From assembly GCA_037127315.1 (NCBI GenBank), contig JBBBDQ010000310.1:877001-941000 (forward strand): a stretch of DNA of 64,000 bases, written 5' to 3'. Position numbers and translations under genes: made by a program. Origin of the DNA: Ascarosepion bandense. Taxonomy: Eukaryota > Mollusca > Cephalopoda > Sepiida > Sepiidae. Positions 24,505 through 36,254 of the stretch are shown one piece after another. The notes under the pieces are model-generated. The model did not search any database. It was not told the DNA's origin and saw only the letters and a program-made list of their open reading frames with translations. Every line of letters begins with the position of its first letter. Position 1 is the stretch's first letter.

Positions 24505-26595
24505 CAGAAGAAAGAGATACATAAAGAGAATGATGACATAAGAAAGTCTTAGTATGTTAAAACACTTAATCTGAAAATGATACGTGCCTTTGCTACACAT
24601 TCCATCTTAAACGCAATATAGAAATATTAGCATGACTATCTTCAGGTAAGATATGCGCTGAAAATTAATGCGGTTGCATAAAGGAAATTTGGTGCTTCTT
24701 GATATCATATTACACGAGATGAATAACTTGTATCAGTTGAGAATTAATGAGATCAAATGGAACAAAATAATAAATCAGATATTACCAATAGAAATAAATA
24801 CAAAAGATTAAATGATTTTATATGTACATATTACATTTTGAAATACAAACACACATACACACTAAACAGTAGATCGGCGGTATTAATTAAGATGATGTAT
24901 AAAGAAACCTGTACATTCTATCACATTCAGCGATTAAACAATACTTATCTGGTCTACTCAATTTTTTATAGGATTGTATTTATTTTCATTTTTGTTCCGT
25001 TTTGGACATAAATTAAATAGATCATCCCGATTTCAAAATCTGAAGGATCATATTACCTGCAGAAAATTAACCGTGTACCGCAAAAGTACATTTTTAAAGT
25101 AACTTACTGAGTGAAAATTTGCGTAAATGCACTAAAGCAACCCCAAGGAGATACGTCGTAATCAAAATCAAAGGCTGTGAATCATTTATTCATTTTTTTA
25201 TTTTGTGATAATGCTTAAGCAGGTATCCACCTTCTTTTTTAAGAGAGATGAAGCGAGTTTTAGATTTAGCTTTGACTCTTTTCCACACGTTTCCTTAGCT
25301 TTGAACCCTTGTTATGTGATTTTATTCTTTTTATATATTCCAACATTTATTTTTTAAAAGATTTATAAGTCATCATTATTAAGCTATGTCTATTTTTATG
25401 TGGCATTATCAAATTTTAATTATAGATTCGTTGAATAACCTTATGTAACCTGTCACTGAATTAAGCTTTTAAATAATTGGCGCCATTTTGTATTTTTTTC
25501 ATAGCGTAACAAATATTTTTTTTAAATATAAAATCTATCTGATAACCATGACCCAAAATTAAGGAAGTATTAGGAAAAGTATCAAAAATAAATCCTGAAT
25601 TTCTTGTCGAAAAACTGGTCGGCGCCTGCTTAACTATTTAGTGCTCAAATGTAAAATCTTTACAAGCAATGTAATAAAAAAGTTGATAACAATATAGTGT
25701 TATAGAGTCCGCCAATCGGTGTTAAAAACGATGCACAACTTTTGTTTTTGACCCTCTTTTGCAATGTGTTTGCATGTTATTACGGGGGGGGGGGAGAAAT
25801 TGTGTATATGCTTTTATTTTATTTTAATTAATTTTATTTTTACATAAATCCAATTCTAGGCGCTAAAATGGCATAAATGTTTCGTTTTTCTTTTAATAAG
25901 TCTATAAAATATGCACATGAACATGTTGCAATCAACAAAATCATGATTGCACTCATTCTCGAGCAAAAATATGGTGATTTTACACACATATTCTTCCTGT
26001 GGACATGCTTACATCCACCTTGTGAATTGAAATCTTCAATAAATCTTTTTTAAAAATTCTTAAGACTGACAAATTTCAAGGCAGCTTAAAAGTCTAAAAA
26101 CATCTATCAAAAAACATCTTCTTGTTTTTCTACGGAGAGTTAAAAGGATTAATTATATATATAAAAAAAAAAGACACTAATATATTCATTGAACAAAATT
26201 TTGCTGTTACAAAACTTAATTTTTTCTGCACGATCAGTCACCGAATGTATTCTAATAAATACAAAATATTTACTAATCTGAAAATCACTCGCTGGTTACG
26301 CAGGGTAATTTTGTGGGTCGTATTTTGTGCAGGCCTCGATAAATTTTATCCGAATAAATTTGATTAGGTCAACGAAAACGCAAAATGTTCGAATGAATTA
26401 AATAAAAGTTAATACTAATCAAAATAATTACTCAAAAGTAAGTAACAACTCTGCTAGTTTCGATTTTCATATCATTTCAGGACATAGACGTTCATGGCTC
26501 TCCACAGATCCCTTTTTATGTCTGCGAGTTATCATAATTTCTTATAAAAAATAGTTGTATATTTTTCCGCTGCTTTAGAGTAGTCCTTCTCCTGG
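24505..26595. other. AT-rich non-coding stretch
   Basis: Contains a G9 tract near 25,784 and no recognisable gene, repeat family or transposon. Open frames at 24,757-25,011 and 26,122-26,367 show no domain. Confidence 0.45.
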
Positions 26596-26599
26596 ACTG

Positions 26600-26816
26600 A
26601 ATATCTCTAAAAATCTGTTCTGCTGTTTAACCCATATGTTGGAGAGTTGTGATGATATAGATTTATGCTTTTCCAAGGACATTTGTACGAAAGTGAATGG
26701 AAAAGAATAGGTCGGAATTTGAACTCGGTACAACCTACTGCGGGATAATCTTCTGTCCAGTTAGTCATGTCTCTTTCGAGACATGATCGCCCAAGCGTGT
26801 ATGGCACTTAACTGAC
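26600..26816 (-). mobile_element. SINE-like repeat, rearranged copy
   Basis: On the minus strand it reads GGCGATCATGTCTCGAAAG, then an A-box-like TGACTAACTGGACAG, and a B-box-like CCGAGTTCAAATTCC. The same blocks occur at 57,835-58,142, but there the first block runs in the opposite direction relative to the body. Related shorter copies are at 29,155 and 62,722. Confidence 0.6.
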
Positions 26817-26829
26817 TACATGTTTGCAA

Positions 26830-27598
26830 TTTTTTCATGTGAAATGCTTTTAAAAAGAAAGTATAAACAGATTAAAATATAAAATACTATAATTACTTAC
26901 TAAGACATATCCAACATTTTTGACAGCACTATATTAACGTAATTATAAAATTACGCTATAACCTAAGAGAGAAAATTGTTTAAATATTTATTATATTTTC
27001 TTTGTGAAACTACTAACAAGTTTACGAGCTAAAAAGCACGTTAAAACATTTGAATCTCTGTGTACATGCTTTTTGAAATGATTTGATCTAGCGTGTCACT
27101 CGCCTACACACAAACATACTTACGCAAGGAAGTGGAAACGGATTCTTGAAAATGATATTTTCTACAAATTCCGACGTAACGCTTTTCTGTCCTTAGACCT
27201 AATAGAATCTGTATGTTTACTACTTTTTGCATTCACAGCAAATCAGTGCTTTTGGAAAGATCATGCAGAAGCATGTATACTTGTATTTCATAGATTACGC
27301 AGAAGCAAGTGTAAAGTACGGGACAAGAGTCTGTTTGAACTGACAGAATAAATTTATTTGGGAAAGGGAAAAATATTAGAATAATCCAAAACTTATACTA
27401 GCATAAAACCACCTGAAAAAAATGAACTATAATTATTATCATTTATAATTCAATGAATTTTATATATTATAATGATGTCATTTCTTGAATGCCTTTTCTT
27501 ATTTCACATATTTTTATTTGATTTTTATTTATTTATTTATTTATTTATTCTTTTTTTATATTTTGGCACAATTGAATGTGATCATTTTTGTGTTGCAG
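26830..27598. other. Non-coding flank of the first visible nAChR exon
   Basis: AT-rich. It contains a TTTA repeat tract (27,520-27,550) and then a T-rich stretch with TTTTTGTGTTGCAG at 27,585-27,598, which forms a polypyrimidine tract and 3' splice site. No signal-peptide exon is recognised here. Confidence 0.6.
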
Positions 27599-27792
27599 GA
27601 ACGTTTGTGTTGTCGCAGGAAAAAAGATTAATCAAATATCTTATTGAACGATACCGAACGTTTGGCAAAACAGGAAGACCTGTCAACAATCCGAATGAAA
27701 CAATTACAGTAGAGTATGGCGTTAGTTTGATACAAATCCTGGATTTGGATGAGAGGAACCAAATATTATCCATCAACGTTTGGATAACATAT
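27599..27792 (+). CDS. nAChR subunit, first visible exon (N-terminal extracellular domain)
   Basis: This exon opens the visible part of a nicotinic acetylcholine receptor subunit, a pentameric ligand-gated channel of the plasma membrane. It encodes EKRLIKYLIERYRTFG, then an N-glycosylation sequon in NPNET, then the beta1-beta2 region DERNQILSINVWITY. The Trp in VWITY matches loop D Trp55, which lines the complementary side of the agonist site. The donor is ACATAT/GTAAAT, leaving phase 0. Two acceptors are possible: after GTTGCAG at 27,598 (phase 1 entry, adding TFVLSQ) or after TCGCAG at 27,618 (phase 0 entry at EKRL). I list the upstream one because its polypyrimidine tract is better. The signal peptide must lie on an exon further upstream, which I could not identify. 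The next exon is 24.9 kb away. Confidence 0.9.
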
Positions 27793-28345
27793 GTAAATAT
27801 CAATTTCATGCTTTTCTTCGTAACTTTATGAGCTTCACTCACTCTTTTGTTTTCTTCACAGCTTGTTGCTATTTGTATTATTGTTACTTTATTTCTATTC
27901 TTCCAATTCATCACAGATTTACTCAAAAATAATTATTGTTCATTAATGAAAACAGTTCTGCAGAAACAGACATAAAAATGAATATATGTGACCCGGGATG
28001 TATTTACTTACTCCAAAGTATTGCAATAAAAAACATATTGTAATAAAAAGGTTATTACACAAACATGTAAATTTTACAGATGATTATATTTTGTTAATAG
28101 TCTCATTCTTCTTTTTATTATTATTATTATTATTTGTATTATTAGTAGTATCTTATGAATATTAAGAATAACAACTGATGACAAATCTCCGCAAGTTACC
28201 AACACTCTCGTCTTCCTTATGATTTTCTCACAGTCAGTATTGTTTCAGTTTTGAATTCCTCAGTTTAATGATTAGAAACCCGAATGTCATTTTCAGATTT
28301 CACAGTTTTTTCAATTCTCGAGTAACATCCCGATGTATGCTTATT
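27793..28345. other. Start of the 24.9-kb nAChR intron
   Basis: Begins with the donor GTAAAT. Contains an ATT trinucleotide run (28,115-28,150) and no coding signal. Confidence 0.6.
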
Positions 28346-28346
28346 T

Positions 28347-28350
<4 letters not shown>

Positions 28351-28404
<54 letters not shown>
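28351..28404. repeat. (CT)n microsatellite
   Basis: Pure CT run; the flanking frame reads as a Ser-Leu repeat and is not a gene. Confidence 0.98.
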
Positions 28405-28410
<6 letters not shown>

Positions 28411-28767
28411 CTTTCTCACTCACTGTCAGGTTAGCTCTGCCTCTTTCTTTTTTTCAGTTTCAACTTTTCATCTTTTAGAAATGGCCACGTCTTCTGTTAA
28501 CAAATTTTTATTTCCGTATAGGTAGCAATATGGTCAAGTCTTTTGACCTGTGAGTTGTCTATATATCAAAATCGCATCTTGTATTGCTTCTTTTCAAGTA
28601 CACGTTCTTCTTCATGCTCATAAAATTTCTGCTTCATTTATGACTCACTCTTTTCACTACACTTATTACTGTTGTTTTTGCTATTGTCGTTTTTGTTATT
28701 GTTGTTGCTATATGATTTTAGGAATAATTTTAAAAACTGAATTTTAATAATACTAAAATATAAAGAT

Positions 28768-29095
28768 TACACCAACCAGAATTTGATCCGTTGACCAAGG
28801 TATTATCCATAAATCCATACTTCCATACTGTTTATATCAAATTCTGACCCTGTCATCGCAGCAGAAATCGAAACTCGTCAGACCAGGTAAAGTTTTGCGA
28901 ATCTTCTCTTGTCCAGTTTTCGTTATCTTTGCGAATTGTTCTTATATTACAAGAGTATTACTGGTGAAGCCTTCTGCTGCTGCTGTAGTCCATCTACTTC
29001 AACGTGTCCTTCCTTCTTTACAAGATCAACAGTTCTTAAATGTTCAGATAGGTCCGTCTGGGTCCAGTGGCCATGCCGTGTTCAAAGGCACTTAA
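28768..29095 (-). pseudogene. Tc1-like DNA transposase fragment
   Basis: On the minus strand a frame gives NWTREDSQNFTWSDEFRFLL, matching the usual Tc1 transposase block around the second catalytic Asp (WSDESRF-like). Further on, shifted frames give KYGFMD and an SGW-like piece as expected after that block. Multiple frame breaks are present and no terminal inverted repeats were found. Confidence 0.6.
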
Positions 29096-29154
29096 AGGCA
29101 ATTTTATTTTTTATACTAAAGCATTAAATGTAATTCAGCTGTTCACAATGTCAG

Positions 29155-29415
29155 TCAATCAATTATCATACGTGATACACGCTTTGGCACCATGTCTCTT
29201 TTTCCCTCAGTATGTTGCCATTTCTTTTGGCGGTAGAATGGTTGCCAACCAACGCTATAGAACCTAATCAGTTCTGCTATTCAACGCATAACTGGAGGTA
29301 TTTGTGCATAAGTGAATGAAATGAATTAGACTGGAATTCGAACTCGGCTCTTCCATTTCTCATTCCGAGACGATATCCAATACACCACAACGCACATCCG
29401 CAATGTCAAAATGAC
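29155..29415 (-). mobile_element. tRNA-derived SINE-like repeat
   Basis: In minus orientation the segment starts with an A-box-like TGGTGTATTGGATATCG and a B-box-like GAGTTCGAATTCCAG. The body contains sequence shared with 57,835-58,142 and 62,722-62,892, such as CATACGTGATACACGCTT and CACTTATGCACAAATACC. Non-coding. Confidence 0.65.
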
Positions 29416-29492
29416 CGTGTTTAAATGCCTACATCTATTAAATTGCTGCAACGTCATTGGCTAGTTATAAATTTGTATAAAAGAGCATGTGT

Positions 29493-29493
<1 letters not shown>

Positions 29494-29546
<53 letters not shown>
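29494..29546. repeat. (GATA)n microsatellite
   Basis: Uninterrupted GATA run. Confidence 0.98.
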
Positions 29547-29549
29547 TTT

Positions 29550-32500
29550 TTTAAGATAGATATTATTTATTTTTATTAAGTTGATATAATATTAAAGGAT
29601 AAAAAAATAATAGAACATTGTTTTTAGAGAAAAAAAATTAAGATTTATTAAATATCCTCGTTATTGCTTAAAAATATTAACTGCACTGTCTTTTGTTTGT
29701 TTGTTTCTTTCAATCTTTACACATCGATGCATATAGCATTATCAACATTCTTAGAACTTGTAAATCTCAAAATTTCTCTCTGGAAATATCGAAAGCATTC
29801 GTTATAAGAACAAGCACGTTATTATTGATCTTCGACGATGTTTTTCAAAACTATTTAACTGACATCTGCTAATTTACCAGTTATTTCAATATTATGCAAA
29901 TTAATTGAGTTTACAAAACGACCGATCCAACAAACATTTGCAGATTTGAAAAATTTGTATAATCATTTTTCTTTTCACTTTCTATTATTACTTCAAATAA
30001 ACTGGAAGCTTTTGTGTGATTGGTTATTCTACTAAAAAAAGATTCGTTTTTTATTGACATTTTTAATCAAAACATTTTTTAAAAAACTTTTATTTCGTGT
30101 GTTTTTGCAAACCGCTAAAAGCTCTTGCAATTTTACTTATCATTTTTTTACGTTTGAATATTTTGAAATCTGTACTGGGAATTCACATATTCGGACAATT
30201 CGTCTATTTTGGAGTTACTTTCATAACGCGATTGCTATTCAGTTTTACTGAATATTTGTGGGTTTTTTGTTTTGTTCTTTTGTTTCTTTTTTTCTTTTTC
30301 TTTTTTTTTTGTTCTAGTAATGTGTTTCCATCTGAACTATTTTTCTTTTCTCCATGTTTGTTAAGAGTACTAAAAAAGCAATAAAATTGCAACTGTAATA
30401 TGGCACATATCCACACATGACAACAGGCAAGTGATGACTGATGTATCAGCATGTCAAACATTAGTTTATATAGTTGATTCGCTTGACCTTTACGTGCACT
30501 AGTTTGAAAAAAATATATTCTTCTTTTTACTTCAAATTATTAAATTTTTACTTTTCATGAAATGTTACTCGGTACCATTTGATAATTCGTATTAACCACA
30601 AGCTACAAATGACTCGAGAAATCATTTTAAATATAGCAACCGTTCTTTTATTATTCTATAGATTAATTCCGTTTTAACCATTCTGCTTCAGAATTTTCCA
30701 TTCTTCGAATTCGTTCGCCATAATTATTCTGTCTCTCTCTTATACACACATGCGTTCACGCGTGCACGCACACACATGAACATCAAATTACACCACTATT
30801 TTTGTATACTCAACATACACGTTTTCGAATAATATTCAATTTCTATATACCCATGTGCATGACATATATCGAATTGCACAATCTTAAGCGAGCCAAACAC
30901 AGCTAGCACTCAACATACGGGCACTTATACATACATAGTTTATATTTATTTAGACAACTGCACATTGCTTTCACAGTTCATTTCTAAAGTGTTCAATCTT
31001 AGGTAAACATTTACTGATTTTCACTAACTAGTTTTCTCGTATTTCCTTCAAACAGTGTTTGCTTACCATGGTTCAGTTTTTATTTTTCGAACTCTATTTC
31101 AAATTTGGCACAGTTTTAGCGTTCCTAATCTGAACGGAAATTTGTCGGAAATTCTTACAGTTGGCAAGAAACAAAATCTTAACATTTACTCTTATTGCTT
31201 ATCTTTCATCTTTTTTGTTAACCAGCTTTTACCATCTATCTTTTAAGTTCCTTTCTTTCTTCCTCCCAATTGCATTTATCTCTTCTTCAAATTTTCTATG
31301 CTTTATCTTTCCTTCTTTCTTTTATTTCTTGACTTGTTTTTGTTATTAATTTTCTTAATATTTCCCTTTTTAAATATATTCTTGTTTCTAAATAAATGTT
31401 CCCTTCTAAATATTATAAAGAAATGTACAATCCCAGTCGGACAGAACAAGGAAATTAGATTATCTACTATAAAAAATTTCGAACAGCTAACATTACCATC
31501 AAAATAATACCCCTGCAAGACCTAAATTATGAAGAATTAATATTATTTATGAATTCACATGCTACTTAAGGAACTGCGTTCCTGATCAAAACAAATTCCT
31601 GAATAATTATATTTGACACACCACAACATGCTTATCAAGAAAACTCAAATAGGATTGATTTAAACACACGCTGAAACCTACTAAACTCTATCTGCAATAT
31701 ACTTTAAGAAAATACTAGTATATATATGTAAAAAGGAATAAAAAATAACGGGAAGCATTAATAATAAAAAGAAAAGCTATCAATGAATCACATCAACAAT
31801 AAGCACAGCCATAATGTGCTGACTATGTTTGAAATATAAAACATTCCTATAATTCTAGATGCGTGCATTAAAAATCAATACATTTAGTTAAAAGCAAAAA
31901 AATAAAATCATCATTGATAATGGCTAAAATGATAACCGAAAGTGCTCGGTTATACAGAACATCTGGACGATTTTAACACACTTTATGACCAGAAAATAAA
32001 ACACTTATACGAATATAAGAAACATTAAATAAAAAGGTTTAATCGGAGTCGCTTGTCAGTTGGCTTTAATGAAATATTATTTTCTTGTCAATTTTATGTT
32101 TCTTTCCTTTATCGTCATTTCAATGCTATTTTTCCTTCGACGCTCTTGTCCTTCTTCTTCTCTCTGCCTTACTCCTTATTTGGTTTTGGTTTTCCCTTTA
32201 ACATTTTCTTACCCCATGTCCATTTTTCTCTTCACTTTTTTCCTTCGTCTTTCTTTCTTGTTTCCTGTTATTTATTAATTCTATATTTTTCTTACTATAA
32301 AGTTCTTAGTATCAAGTTGGGATGGTAGTCTCTTCTAATCTTAATTACAAAATGACAAAATTCTACTATTCAAAAGGAATATTACTTATTAGTTGCTTTT
32401 GCTACTTATTTATTTAATTAATTAACTATTTAAAATGTCATCAATATTTTAAAAAGCCTAAGAGGGAAATATCAATCTCTGAACTTCAGAAAATTATAAC

Positions 32501-32975
32501 TGTACAGATTTTCATGCCTAATTTCTTGTTTCGTATATTTATTATGTTATATATCCTTACTTAGAGGATCTCACATGAAACTTCTAAATGCAATACCAAA
32601 GTAAATAGCTACAGACATTTTCCTTTTTTTATTTAATACAATCCTTTTAGTACAATATTATGATTGCATCATGGAAAAGAACGCGTGTCCGTTTGTTCAA
32701 GTTTACTTTTAAGTTAATTGTTTTTTAAAGTTCATGCTTTTTCCCTGAAATACAACAAATCTTTCGGATTGTGACCAAAACAAACTTCTGATACCTAGAT
32801 ATAAGGAATTATTAATTAGGCGTTATAATATATATAATCTTATATATGTGAAAAGTGAATGTATATAATTATAAATATCAATATATATATATGCAATTTG
32901 TTATATATATTATATTATTTATATATTATATATGCACGGTACTTATTTGAAGGCGCTCAATATCAGTGATAGAGC
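29550..32975. other. Intronic AT-rich stretch
   Basis: No gene, transposon protein or dispersed family recognised. There are poly(T)/C-T-rich tracts around 30,260-30,330 and 31,200-31,400, and TA-rich sequence near 32,825-32,935. Open frames over them are low-complexity Phe/Leu-rich. Confidence 0.5.
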
Positions 32976-32979
32976 TGAC

Positions 32980-34075
32980 ATATTCATATAGATAGGTGTG
33001 AGTTTGTAACCCTGGGTTTCACGCTCTTGCGATCGACAGATAAACTGATTAATTTTTTTTTAATTGGCTATATGTAGGGCTACGTATATTGGTGTATTTT
33101 TGTGGAAGTGGGAGGAAAATTTGTCGTCATGAGAGACGCAGACATATATACACATTTGTATACTCCTTGGCGTGCGCAACGACACACACACGCGCGCACG
33201 CGCGTCCACCCACCGGGGCTCACACAAACACATATGCAAATCGTACGGGGCTCGGCATATTTATGTATATGTGTGCCGTTGCGCACATACATACACATTC
33301 GGTTGGTGTATTCGAATAGTGTAGCGATGTCAACGCGTGGACAGTTGTCGATTTCTCGTACGTACATATGTACGTATGATGGGGTCTGTGTGAAACTATG
33401 ATAGGCAAAAATTGCTATTATTTTATTTAAGGCTGTATTGTTATTTTTTATTTTTAAGTCAATTATTAGCTTGTTTTTTGTGATTGCGCATATTTAAATA
33501 ATAGAAATTTTAATTTGTAATGCTTCCTAGTTTTTTAAGTGGTGGTTTTAATTTTACTACGGCAGAGAGGAGTAATTTACGTTAATAATGATTGCGGACT
33601 AATACGGTGATAGTAATATTTGATGATAATAACAGTTGTGATAGCAAATAGTTATTGTAAAGCGGTAGTAGTGATTAGTAATGGTGGTGTAATGATAATA
33701 ACAATAAATGCAATTATTATGATGGTAGTTTGAACTAGAGAATAATTGATAGGATTATAGTATCATCGGTTCGTTTGTTTTTTTTTCCTTTTGGTATAAA
33801 TTGTGATAATAATTATTTATTTTCATGTTTGCATTTGGAAATTAGTTCTGATCTTATGTTTAGTAAGTTCTTCTGTGGGGCATGAGATATAATTGCTACT
33901 TTTTCATGTAGGCAAACTAGGCATTTTTTGTAATGTTGTTGTAGGCAGGTGCTTTTTTCAGTATTTTCCAGCTTATTGTTGGTGAAATATTTCTGTCTTT
34001 TAGAATCATACGTATGAGGATAGTGTAGTGCTGTTCAATTATTCTTTGTTGGACAAATATAGTAAGAAACTTAAA
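32980..34075 (-). repeat. Left inverted arm of the Penelope-like element
   Basis: On the minus strand it repeats the element's own 3' end. It includes the coding tail ISPTISWKILKKAPAYNN (about 33,935-34,000), then ISHAPQKNLLNIRS (about 33,845-33,890), then about 0.8 kb of non-coding DNA ending in a ribozyme-like region. It is longer than the right arm. Confidence 0.85.
33001..33046 (-). ncRNA. Decayed hammerhead ribozyme, left arm
   Basis: Minus-strand sequence homologous to the ribozyme at 36,185-36,230. The core reads CTGTCGA instead of CTGACGA, so the invariant A6 is lost, and one stem I pair is broken (AGTTTAT against ACAAACT). Stem II (TCGC-AAGA-GCGT) and the GAAAC are kept, and stem III (ACC-CAG-GGT) is better than in the right arm. 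Predicted not to cleave. Confidence 0.6.
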
Positions 34076-34089
34076 GTTCAAAAGACACT

Positions 34090-35903
34090 TGGACAATTTC
34101 CAGAAGAAAATTATAGAGGACAAGAATAAAATAATGAACTCCAATAAGGTATTCATATTGACTGACAAAACTACAAACGTATACACAATGGAACCCACCG
34201 CTTACAATAAACTTATAACTAACAAAATCACACAATCATACAAGACAACCACGAACACAATTAACACGATAAACCAAGAAGCTAAACATATAGCCGTCAA
34301 ATTAAAGATAGATGAAAGAATAAACCGATTAGCCGAACATCAAGTTTTCATAACAGCAAAAGACTACAAAACCAACTACGTAGAAAAACCTGCATTCCGA
34401 CTAATCAACCCTGTGAAAAGCGAGATAGGAAAAATCAGCAAAAAAAATATTAGAAACTATCAACACCAACTTAAGAAAAAAATTAGGTCTTAACCAATGG
34501 AAAACACCAAAGCTGTCATAAAGTGATTTACAACAATAAAAAACAAAGACAAAGCCACTTTCATCTAATTCGACATCGTGGATTTTTACTCATCCATCAC
34601 GGAAAACATATTAATTAAGGCTATACAACGAGCACAACAACATATAAAAATCACAGACGAATATATTAAAATCATCAAGCACTGCCGTAAATCTCTACTA
34701 TTTCACAATAACGAACCATGGACAAAAAAACAAACCCACGACCTGTTCGATGTAAAAATGGGTAGCTACGATGGAGCAAAGCATGTGAATTAGTAGGCAT
34801 ACTCATTCTCTCACACCTAACCAGAATCCTGAAGAAAAAGGACACGGGACTATACAGAGATGACGGACTTCTGATAAGAGAACCCAGTGTTCCCAAATTA
34901 GATAGATACAGGAAAAAAATAGTAAATGCTCTAAAATCTATTGGATTCAAAATAGAAATAAATGCAGGTACAAAAACAGTAAACTTCCTAAACGTCACCC
35001 TTAACTTGCACAACAATACATACGAACCATACAGAAAAGATAATGACAACCCAACTTGCGTAAACACATCCTCCAACAACGCACCTTCAATCATCAAACA
35101 AATACCCATATCACTCAGCCGCAGACTGAAAACTCATCTAACATACATATTTTCAATGACAAAAGAACGCCGCACGACGAAGCACTAAAAGAATGTGGAT
35201 ACAGACAACAACTACAACATACACCTCCGCAACGAAAAAGCGAAGACAGAAAAGAAATATTATCTGGTTTTATCCACCATACAACAAAGCTGTCAAAACA
35301 AACATAGGTAAAACATTCCTGAACTTAATAGAAAAACACTTCCTGCTGACAAACCGATTAGCAAAAATATTCAACAAAAACAACGTCAAAATCAGTTACA
35401 GCTACACAAATAATAAAAAGCCACAACAAAAAATTAACAACCTACAATAATGCAACCGATGAACCTCAATGCAACTGCAAAAATGGAACTACATGTCTGC
35501 TCAAGATAAATTGCCAACAAACAAACATAGTATATAAATCCAAGGTAAGTGCAAGCAACAACACAATGTACTACATCGGTGCCACTGAGGGACCATTTAA
35601 GAAAAGAAAAAGCAACCACAATCTTTCATTCTCCAACAGAAAATACTTGAACAGAACTACACTATCCACATACGTATGGCATCTAAAAGACACAAATATT
35701 TCACCAACAATAAGCTGGAAAATACTGAAAAAAGCACCTGCCTAAAACAACATTACAAAAAAATGCCTACTTTGCTTACATGAAAAAGTAGCAATTATAT
35801 CTCATACCTCACAAAAGAACTTACTAAACATAAGATCAGAACTAATTTTCAAATGCAGACATGAAAATAAATACCTAAAAAAAGAACCGCTGATACCATA
35901 ATC
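34090..35903 (+). pseudogene. Penelope-like reverse transcriptase + GIY-YIG nuclease ORF, broken
   Basis: The N-terminal part (34,090-34,493) contains VFILTDKTTNVYTME and KPAFRLINPVKSEIGKISK, typical of the region before the RT core. Motif A is FDIVDFY (34,569-34,589), motif B KMGSYDGA (about 34,758), and motif C YRDDGL (34,853-34,870), a Penelope-class hallmark with both catalytic Asp. WFYPPYN and NIGKTFLNLIEKHF follow (35,262-35,342, shifted). The nuclease part has a CNCKNGTTC zinc-like cluster (about 35,470-35,495) and YYIGAT (35,569-35,586). Frame breaks occur near 34,490, 34,775, 35,187 and later. There is no ATG start at the left because the 5' end is truncated against the inverted arm. 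Confidence 0.88.
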
Positions 35904-36251
35904 CTATAAATTATTCTCGAATACACCAACCGAATGCGTATGTGCGCAACGGCACACATATACATATATATGCCGAGCCCCGTACGATTTGCATATGTGT
36001 TTGTGTGAGCCCCGGTGGGCGGACGCGTGTATGTGTGTGTGTGTGTGTCCTTGCGCACGCTAAGGAGTGTACAAATGTATATATATGTTTGCGTCTGTCA
36101 TGACAACAAATTTTCCTCCCACTTCCATAAAAATACACCAATATACGCAGCCTTACATATGGACAATTTTTTAAAAAAATAATCAGTTTGTCTGACGATC
36201 GCAAGAGCGTGAAACCCAGGCTTACAAACTCACACCTATCTATATGAATAT
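35625..36251 (+). repeat. Right arm of the Penelope-like element
   Basis: Contains the coding tail of the element up to about 35,901, then non-coding DNA complementary to the left arm, with CCGAGCCCCGTACGATTTGC in common. Relative to the left arm, a block between about 35,915 and 35,922 is missing (about 400 bp). Confidence 0.85.
36185..36230 (+). ncRNA. Hammerhead ribozyme motif (type I) in the Penelope arm
   Basis: Stem I pairs AGTTTGT (36,185-36,191) with ACAAACT (36,224-36,230), seven perfect pairs. The core is CTGACGA (36,192-36,198, CUGANGA consensus), and stem II is TCGC-AAGA-GCGT (36,199-36,210; three pairs plus a U-U at the base). GAA is at 36,211-36,213 and a short stem III at 36,214-36,222. 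Predicted cleavage follows U36,223 (UH rule), just before stem I. Hammerhead motifs are known in Penelope-like element arms. Stem III here is weak (C-C at the second pair), so activity is uncertain. Confidence 0.7.
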
Positions 36252-36254
36252 AAT

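Larger units (their letters stand above)
32980..36251 (+). mobile_element. Penelope-like retroelement with long inverted arms
   Basis: The outer sequences are inverted copies: ATATTCATATAGATAGGTGT at 32,980 matches the reverse complement of 36,232-36,251. Similarity runs to about 34,075 on the left and back to about 35,625 on the right. The right arm lacks about 400 bp of 3' non-coding sequence kept in the left arm. Between the arms is a + strand reverse transcriptase joined to a GIY-YIG-like nuclease, the defining pair of Penelope-like elements. Inverted terminal copies of the 3' end and 5' truncation are known for this class. Stops and frameshifts show it is inactive. It lies in the large nAChR intron, same strand. 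Confidence 0.9.

Noticed and set aside
33102..33401. Open frames on both strands over 33.08-33.41 kb
   Set aside because: They lie in the non-coding arm of the Penelope-like element and are not preserved in the other arm.
34675..35109. 144-residue minus-strand open frame
   Set aside because: Antisense to the Penelope-like reverse transcriptase, including its YRDDGL site.
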